Assembly: GCA_933207985.1 (NCBI GenBank)
Contig: OW240916.1
Location: 316,889,189 to 316,953,188 of the forward strand
DNA length: 64,000 nt
Direction of reading: 5' to 3'
Origin: Pelobates cultripes
Taxonomy: Eukaryota; Chordata; Amphibia; Anura; Pelobatidae
Shown: positions 57,426 through 64,000 of the stretch, one piece after another
Numbering within the stretch: position 1 is the stretch's first letter
Layout: each line of letters begins with the position of its first letter
The notes under the pieces: model-generated
Told to the model about the DNA's origin: nothing
The model's database searches: none
What the model saw: only the letters and a program-made list of their open reading frames with translations
Translations under genes and position numbers: made by a program

Positions 57426-57603
57426 TGGATTGTCCTGCCTGCTGGAATTATTGCCTTATGGATTTTTAATACTTGAGGACGATTCGGTCACCGAACAGAG
57501 GGATGCGACAGACGGAACGGAGCAAACAGAGTTCCAAAGGCATCTCCAATTCAGACTGTCCTTTTGTGGGGAGAATCCACCGATAGCGATCATCTCCACG
57601 ACG

Positions 57604-58365
57604 ATGACAGAGGTCCAGGAGTTTATAATGCGGCAAAGAAGGCCACAAACACCAGAAAGAAGCCCAGCAATGTCTATGGCGCAAGAGGGTAAGCCGAAGA
57701 TCCCATAAAACGCATTTAAAATGTATGTAGAAGCGGATATAGACGCATTCCTCCAAGATTTTGAGAGACTATTCACGCTACATAAAACAAATATGGAAGA
57801 TTGGGTCTCCATCCTAGCAGGACGGTTAACGGGGAGAGCCGCTGAAGCATACCATTCTATACCAGATACAGAGATTCGGGATTACAGCCAGGTAAAAGAA
57901 GTTATCCTGGCTCGGTATGCCATCACACCAGGAGCATACCGGAGGCGCTTCAGGGAAATGAAAAAAGCGGAAAATGACTTGCATGCAGAATGGGCTTGCC
58001 GATGGCAAAGGGCAGCCCTCGGATGGGTACGGGCGAACCAGGCAGGGTCCATGGAGGACATATTACAAATGCTGCTGTTAGAACAGTTTTATGACTGGAT
58101 ACCCGCAGATCTTCAAGAGTGGGTGAGAGACCGCAACCCCATGTCTATCACAGAAGCGGCTAAAAAGGCCGATGATTATATGGGTGCCCGCAGGCAGCAC
58201 AAGCTTGTGGTTGTCAAGCCAGCTGTGCGACCCCTAGGAGGAAACCGTTTTCCCACTGGCACAAACGCACCACAGAGACAACTACCCCCACCAGCTCCTA
58301 CAGCTACTCAACCGAGGTTCAGCCAACCCCCCTCTGTACAATGCCACCAGTGCCAGAGGTGGTGA
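57604..58365 (+). pseudogene. Ty3-like gag, two in-frame stops
   Basis: Capsid-type protein of an LTR retrotransposon. From MTEVQEFIMRQRRPQ the frame meets a TAA at 57706-57708, then continues open from 57721 for 214 codons. That segment holds DIDAFLQDFERLFTLH, LAGRLTGRAAEAYHSI, QVKEVILARYAITPGAYRRR and LLLEQFYDWIPADLQEWVRD, the helical capsid pattern of Ty3/gypsy-type Gag. A basic and proline-rich linker leads to a nucleocapsid knuckle starting CHQCQRW. A TGA at 58363-58365 falls inside this knuckle; the remaining H and C ligands are encoded just after it in the same frame. Two stops mean it cannot make a full Gag. Confidence 0.85.
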
Positions 58366-58991
58366 CACTACAAGCGGGACTGCTCACAGCTTCGAGACCG
58401 ATCCACCTGGATCCGACCAGGTCCACCCCCACCACCGAGAGCAGCAGCACACCACTACCAGGACGAGACACCCGCCGCCTATGGCTCTGCAGTTCCCGTC
58501 ACTACCATAGAACAGTGGGAAGTATTGCATGAAGCCAACCCGCTACAAGCAAATGCGAATAATCGTCAACATCACAGGCAAACAGTCTACCTGGAGGGAA
58601 AAGCTGTGCAGGGACTCCGAGATTCAGGGGCCACCATAACCCTGGTCAAAAGCCACTTGGTCTCTGACAAAGCACAAACCAGCAGGACTGTAGCCGTCAG
58701 GGTTGCAGGGGGAGACGTATACCGGCTGAATACAACACGAGTCCATTTGCATTGGGGTGCGGGGTCAGGAAATGTGGAGGTGGGGTTGATGCCACAATTA
58801 CCCGCAGAGGTGGTACTGGGAAATGATCTGGGAAAGCTCACTTTTGATTTTGACCCCCAAACCACAACCACTGAGGAAGCACATCCAGTGATCACCAGGC
58901 AACAGGCCCGCACCCAGGACTACAACACACTGCTGGAGGTTCAGGTAAGAGAGCCTTCCCCTTCCCTAGACTGTGTCCCTTGGACCCCTCC
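58366..58991 (+). pseudogene. Ty3-like aspartic protease region, cut by gap
   Basis: Same frame as gag, after the TGA. The retropepsin active site DSGA is encoded at 58621-58632 (context QGLRDSGATITLVKSH), and VVLGNDLGKLTFD near 58815 is the second conserved block. The frame is open up to the run of N at 58992, so reverse transcriptase, RNase H and integrase are not visible. The protease would process the polyprotein of the retrotransposon. A continuous gag-pro frame is usual for this group. Confidence 0.82.
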
Positions 58992-59091
58992 NNNNNNNNN
59001 NNNNNNNNNNNNNNNNNNNNNNNNNNNNNNNNNNNNNNNNNNNNNNNNNNNNNNNNNNNNNNNNNNNNNNNNNNNNNNNNNNNNNNNNNNN
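58992..59091. other. Assembly gap (100 N)
   Basis: Exactly 100 unknown bases, the conventional placeholder for a gap of unknown size. The left side is protease of an LTR element and the right side is unrelated hAT-like sequence, so the true gap may be several kilobases. Confidence 0.98.
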
Positions 59092-59735
59092 AAACCAACA
59101 ATGTAACAGTAGTATTTAAGTGTTTTATTGGACTGCAAGAAATGCAGTACGCAAATGTACTATTTAGCACAAAAAAATTGCAGTATTTAAAAATGCCTAG
59201 ATGTTGCCCACTGAGCTACCAGAACAGGGTTAAAGTAATGTGCCTGGTACACATGCAGTTGCAAGTGCACTGCACTCTCTGTGGCACTGGGCTCAGGGCA
59301 GGGTACAAAAATGTAGTATTATAGCACCCACAAAAATAATCGCTGTAGTTTGAATAATCACTGTAGTTTGAATAATCGCTGTAGTTTGCAGATTCAACAC
59401 CAGAATTATTTCCTAATCTGTCCCTAACAGCTGCAGCATCCTCTCCCTACACTAATAAGAGCTCATGTGCGTGCGGCGCTACGTGACTCCAGCTTATATA
59501 TAGAGGCTGGGTCACATGCTGCACTGGCCAATCACAGCCATGCCATTAGTAGGCATGGTTGTAATGGCTTCTAAGGGCACACAAGTCAAAGCCCTGCAGC
59601 CTTTCAAAACACGCCATCCGAACACCGAACTCCAACCCGAACATACACTGATATGTCCATGTTCAGGTCCGGGGTCCAAAAAACGTAATGTTCGTTACGA
59701 ACCCGAACTTTACAGACCGGGTTCGCTCAACTCTA
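59092..59735. mobile_element. hAT-like element, right part
   Basis: Ends GGGTTCGCTCAACTCTA, the complement of a TAGAGTTGAGCGAACCC terminus, a common anuran hAT form. The preceding text is rich in CCGAACCCGAAC-type words. Contains three 18-bp units (AATAATCGCTGTAGTTTG) at about 59334-59389 and a TATATATAGAGGC box near 59494. The left terminus is lost in the gap. Confidence 0.6.
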
Positions 59736-60663
59736 GTTATTAAGTCAAGATTCACAGAGTGATCCAACAGCCAACACATTCAAACAAATTAAATGGAATA
59801 TTATGAGTGATACAGATTAAAATAATTGTGGTTGCATTATTCCAAAGCCCCTCGAAAAATACAAGTATACTTCAATGTAACCCATAAAACTAAGTGAAAC
59901 TATGGAATAAATGCATGGATATAAACCAGAATATGTAATGCTATCATTATTACCCATGGTTACCATTTGATTTGCAACTTTTAAAATCAAATTAAGGATA
60001 TCTAAGACATTGTGACAAGGATTTCACTTTTAAACCCAGATGTGTTTAAACATATGAGATACCAGCTGCTTCCGTTTATTCGAATCATGACTTTTCCAGT
60101 CATAAATTTACCATGACTGACAAACTTTAGTTACGTGCAGTGGATGACTGTACTTTCTGTAGTTGCACACACCAATGACACAATAATTATTTTTTTCTGA
60201 TTCTTTAACAGCTGTACTTATAAAGTGTTGAAACCTCTGTTAAAAGGCATTTATTATTTATTTATCTCCCTACTAAAATAACCAGGAGATACATTGTCAG
60301 TTAATAACCCACTTGTGATTTTCCTCTGCTAAGAAAGTTCAGTTTTACCTCTTCCCACAAGGTTTTATTCCTAAACAAATGTTGACAAAAAAGAGATAAA
60401 AGTATTATACATTAACAAAAACATATATAACAACAGATTGCCAGATTATGCCTTATTCTAGATGTGATTGCATTCCAAATTACAAGAGGATCTTCTTAAA
60501 CAAGATCCATGCAGTCAGTGCCCCAATCTGGGTTCCACGCGGCATGCAGGCACAGCTCGCAAGAGTTACAGACACAGGACCTGCTGGAAACTTAAGATGG
60601 TTCTAGCTGACCCCCTTCTACATTGTACAGTGGCTGAATCCCTCCACCATACTACTGGATCAC
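59736..60663. other. Intron sequence without supported features
   Basis: AT-rich, no recognised exon of sv2c or other gene. Confidence 0.5.
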
Positions 60664-61265
60664 CAGGGATGCAATCTCCATAAAATAAAGTGTGTTCAAA
60701 TAAATGTAAATACAACCCAAAATACTTTCCTTCCCCCCCAAATGCAGCCTCTATTTTACACAATTATACACACTAAAACAACAACACAAACAAACTGCAT
60801 TCACCATACACACACTACAACCACTCCACAAACACACACTACATTCCCCATAAACAAACCACATCCACTACACAAACACACACTGCATTCACCATACACA
60901 CACTAAAACCAGAACACAAACACACACTGTATTCACCATAAACACAATACATCCACAACACAAACACACACTACATCCACTATACAAACAAACACTGCAT
61001 TCACCATACACACACTACATCCACTACACAAACACACAGTCTGCATTCACTACACAAACACACCTTATTTCTAAAACACACAAACACTACATCCACTATA
61101 CAAATGTGCAATCTGTAACCACTATACACACCACATCTACTACACACACACACAGGGCATCCTTGTGGGTAGACTCAGAATTGGCTCTGTGGGCGGACTT
61201 GGGGATCCCGGGGGCCCATACCTTGAACTGTGTCAGGAGCCCCAAAATTTCTGATGGCATCCCTG
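60664..61265. mobile_element. Short-TIR element with CA-rich core, 602 bp
   Basis: Left end CAGGGATGCAATC and right end GATGGCATCCCTG are inverted over 13 bp with one mismatch. The core (60760-61150) is a minisatellite of ACACACACTACATCCACTAC and ACACTGCATTCACCATACAC. The right segment includes GGGGGCCCATACCTTGAAC. Same architecture as 55072-56827. No target duplication seen. Confidence 0.55.
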
Positions 61266-62285
61266 CATGAAGTTAATTAAGGAGTTTACATGTACTTATT
61301 CTATACCCCTAATGCACTTTACCTCTAATGTTCAGTGGTGCTGCTATTGCACAAAAAAAATAAACAGGGACGAAAAAGAGCAGGGTTTTCATTAAAATAT
61401 ATTCAGAAAATTATACATATATGGAGTACTTTCAGAATATGAGATGGAGGTAGGGTGAAATATTTTAGGGAATTTGCCTGCCGTATTATTTATCCTGTTT
61501 TTACAAATACGGAGTATTTAAAATGAAAACAGAAGCAACATGATTACATTAGTGTAATAAAGCTAGAAAAAGATTTGACAGTATATTTTGAGTAAGACTT
61601 ACCATATGTTCAAATATATTATTATATATATAAAAATATACATGTTCCTCATTTTTAGAACATTGGGTCCCCACTATTTCTTTAATTATTAAAAAAAAAA
61701 AAGTCACAAAATTACCTATAGTCCATTACTAAGACAGTCTTTTCACTGACTTCACTGTCTGTGAAGTCATCAATTGTTAGTCATCATAGAGAAGCACTAA
61801 GGACACACAGTACTTGCTTTGGAGTCACCGTTTTCATAGGAATCTGTGGTAGTACAAAGTCGGTGCTGATACAACAGCGGTTGCTAAAGTCGCGAGTGCA
61901 ACCAGGCCCTCTCAAGGGTGCCCACGAGTTGGCCAGCTAGTCACCTTAGGGCCCCTGGGAAGTCGGTGGCAATGTGCTAAGGCAGAGTAGACATCTGCTC
62001 GCCTAGACAGCAGGTGCACACTCTTCTTAAATACAGTGTCCAGTAGGAGACTGACCAAGGGTGGTGAAGGAGCTCTGATCTTTCTCTTCTTGCTCTGCTT
62101 CCTCGGGTACACTGTGGTTATGCAGGCAGCCAGGATATGACATCACTCCAGCCCTCCAAGTGGCGGAAGTTCACAACAGCCCCACACTAAACCCCAGGGA
62201 GAAGCAGAGAGGGTCTACACTAGCTTTTTCCAAAATTAGGGATGCTGGGTGGGTTTAAAAAAATAATAAACCCCTCCACTATAAA
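61266..62285. other. Intron sequence without supported features
   Basis: AT-rich to 61720. A GC-richer block at 61880-62220 has no recognised coding sequence on either strand. Confidence 0.5.
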
Positions 62286-62700
62286 CCTACTTTGTGAGTG
62301 TGTGTGTGTCTCAGTGTGTATCTGTCAATGTGTGTATATCTGTCAGTGAGTGTGTGTCTGTCTGTGTGTGAGTGTGTGTCAGTGAGTTTGCATGTCTGTC
62401 AGTGAGTGTGTGTGTCTATCAGTGAGAGTGTTTGTGTTCGTCTGTCAGTGAGAATGTGTGCGTCTGTCAGTGAGTGTATGTCAGTGTGTGTCTGTCAGTG
62501 AGAATGTGTGTGTCTGTCAGTGAGTGTATGTCAGTGTGTGTCTGTCAGTGAGAATGTGTGTGTCTGTCAGTGAGTGTATGTCAGTGTGTGTCTGTCAGTG
62601 AGAATCTGTGTGTCTTTCAGCGAAAGTGTATGTTGTTTAAACAGTGTGTATGCCAGTGAGTGCGTGTATTTGTAATTGAGAGTGTGTGTGCTTTAAAGGA
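62286..62700. repeat. TGTGTCTGTCAGTGAG minisatellite
   Basis: Includes three or more copies of a 60-bp higher-order unit (GAATGTGTGTGTCTGTCAGT then GAGTGTATGTCAGTGTGTG) between 62450 and 62610. Confidence 0.9.
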
Positions 62701-62906
62701 TGAAAATGTTTAATTAAAAAAATAGTTTAACTCAATTCATGTTATTTGGAGTATTATGCATACATGTGTTTTTATTTGTATATATGTATGTGGATACACA
62801 CAGTAAATATGCTGTTAAATGATATTAAAGTGTATATAAAATAAGTGTAATATAAGGCAAACTCCACAGGTTCAACAGGTAAGATGCTGTTTGTGTTTTG
62901 TTGTGT

Positions 62907-62991
62907 TCATAGAAACATAGAATGCGACGGCAGATAAGAACAATTCGGCCCATCTAGTCTGCCCAATTTTCTAATTACTTTCATTATTCCT
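62907..62991 (-). mobile_element. CR1-type LINE 3' tip
   Basis: TCATAGAAACATAGAATGCG, ACGGCAGATAAGAACAATTC and GGCCCATCTAGTCTGCCC are the terminal ~85 bp of the CR1-type element seen at 8155 and 26527, in the same orientation. Confidence 0.75.
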
Positions 62992-62995
62992 TTGA

Positions 62996-63330
62996 AAAAA
63001 AGTCCGGGTTTGGGCTCGAACTTGACCCCAAACTTGACCCTGAACCTGAACCCCATTGAAGTCAATGGGAACTCGAACTTTTGGCCACAAAAATGCCTCT
63101 AAAAAACTCCTGGAGAGGGCTAGGGAGCTGCAAAAGGAAGTAAAATGGGGGTAAGAGTAGGACAAGTGCCCTGCAAACAAATGTGGATAGGGAAATCACT
63201 TAAAATAACATAACAATTAAAAATACAGCTAAGCCATAAAATAGCACTAGATTAAATCTTTGAATTTAGCTTTGGAAGAACATAAATCAAAATCTAAAGC
63301 ATGGCTGTCAGGAGGATCACCAGAATTATC
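62996..63330. mobile_element. hAT-like fragment with TTCGAAC-type words
   Basis: GTCCGGGTTTGGGCTCGAAC, TGAACCTGAACCCCATTGAA and GTCAATGGGAACTCGAAC form the characteristic start of a widespread anuran hAT element. It begins directly after the CR1 tip; boundaries are approximate. Confidence 0.5.
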
Positions 63331-63390
63331 CATTTGAGAGAGGGTTGGAGTGCAGGGTATTCTCTTTCATTGTTCAAACTGAGCTCAACT

Positions 63391-63860
63391 CCTGATGCAT
63401 GGAGAAAAGGCCTTCACAAGCCTTTGCTAATATGTACCTAGTTTATACTAAGTGACCCAAAGGTTGAGGAGGCGGTGACCGTGGCGGTGGAAGAGGAGGA
63501 TGAGGTAGCCAACACTGTATTTTATGGGGTTTTTTTAAATTGTGGTAGCCCACAAAATATTGGGACATACAAATAAAGAAACATTTGCGACTTGCGGTGC
63601 ATTTCTTGCAGTCCTGATGCATGGAGAAATGCTCAACTCCTGATGCATGGAGAAAAGGCCTTCACAAGCCTCTGCTAATGTGTATCTAGTTTATACTAAG
63701 TGACCCATAGGTTGAGGAGGCGGTGACCGTGGTGGTGGAGGAGGAGGATGAGGTAGCCAACACTGTATTTTATGTTTTTTTTTGTTTTTTTTAATTGTGG
63801 TAGCCCACAAAATATTGGGACATACAAATAAATAGCTAAAAAAGGAAAAAAAGGAGAGCC
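63391..63860. repeat. Tandem duplication, 248-bp period
   Basis: CCTGATGCATGGAGAAAAGG starts at 63391 and again at 63639. Both copies continue with CTTCACAAGCCT.TGCTAAT, GAGGAGGCGGTGACCGTGG and GCCCACAAAATATTGGGACA. The second copy runs to about 63835. Probably part of the adjoining hAT-like repeat. Confidence 0.85.
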
Positions 63861-64000
63861 TTGATATAAATATGAGGCACGAATATAGGTAGAAAAAAAA
63901 TGGGGGGTAACCCCTAAATGGTGAATTTATATGAATACAGAAAAGAAAAGAAAAAAACTACCATAAAGTGTCTCAACATTTTGGTAAATATAGTCACAAT

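Noticed and set aside
7879..62700. Regularly repeated blocks that might be a CRISPR array
   Set aside because: Units are directly tandem without unique spacers, and the host is a vertebrate.

Overview
The window is vertebrate nuclear DNA, most likely from a frog or toad. It is AT-rich, has no dense open reading frames, and is packed with interspersed and tandem repeats of types familiar from anuran genomes: CR1-type LINE 3' ends with a short tandem tail, an L1 LINE, a DIRS-type recombinase fragment, hAT and Tc1 elements, and TTAA-flanked foldback elements. A spadefoot-type toad is my guess from the MITE families, but I cannot confirm it.

The only host gene I can support is a central piece of sv2c (synaptic vesicle glycoprotein 2C) on the + strand. 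Four exons (40917-41050, 41840-41929, 51750-51860, 53126-53214) have GT-AG splice sites and compatible phases, and join into one reading frame. They run from transmembrane helix 6, through the cytoplasmic loop, into helix 7, about 141 residues of a protein of roughly 730. The 40.9 kb upstream and 10.8 kb downstream are therefore best read as introns of the same gene. I found no other sv2c exon, promoter, polyadenylation site, rRNA, tRNA or CRISPR array.

Layout. 1-7.4 kb: MITE remnants, an unexplained 0.3-kb duplicated unit and a 38-bp satellite. 7.4-12.1 kb: a TG-rich array interrupted by a CR1 fragment, then an LTR. 12.1-19.2 kb: mostly quiet intron. 19.2-26.5 kb: an exact 100-bp array, an 0.8-kb near-perfect foldback, a DIRS fragment and a 3.1-kb 36-bp satellite. 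26.5-31.6 kb: a CR1 end followed by a broken L1. 31.6-40.4 kb: small arrays and TTAA-flanked MITEs. 40.9-53.2 kb: sv2c exons, whose introns hold a nearly intact Tc1-like transposon (DD37E), a hAT MITE and a solo LTR with target duplication. 53.2-64 kb: another MITE, a hAT element with an expanded CA-rich core, a decayed gag-pro element ending at a 100-N assembly gap, and further hAT and tandem repeats.

Nothing here looks like a new multi-gene system. The observations most worth following are the Tc1 element with a single apparent C-terminal frameshift, a recurring hairpin plus GAAAC-type module at four sites, the 100-bp array apparently made from a LINE/SINE tail, and a MITE insertion whose older empty site can be seen elsewhere in the window.
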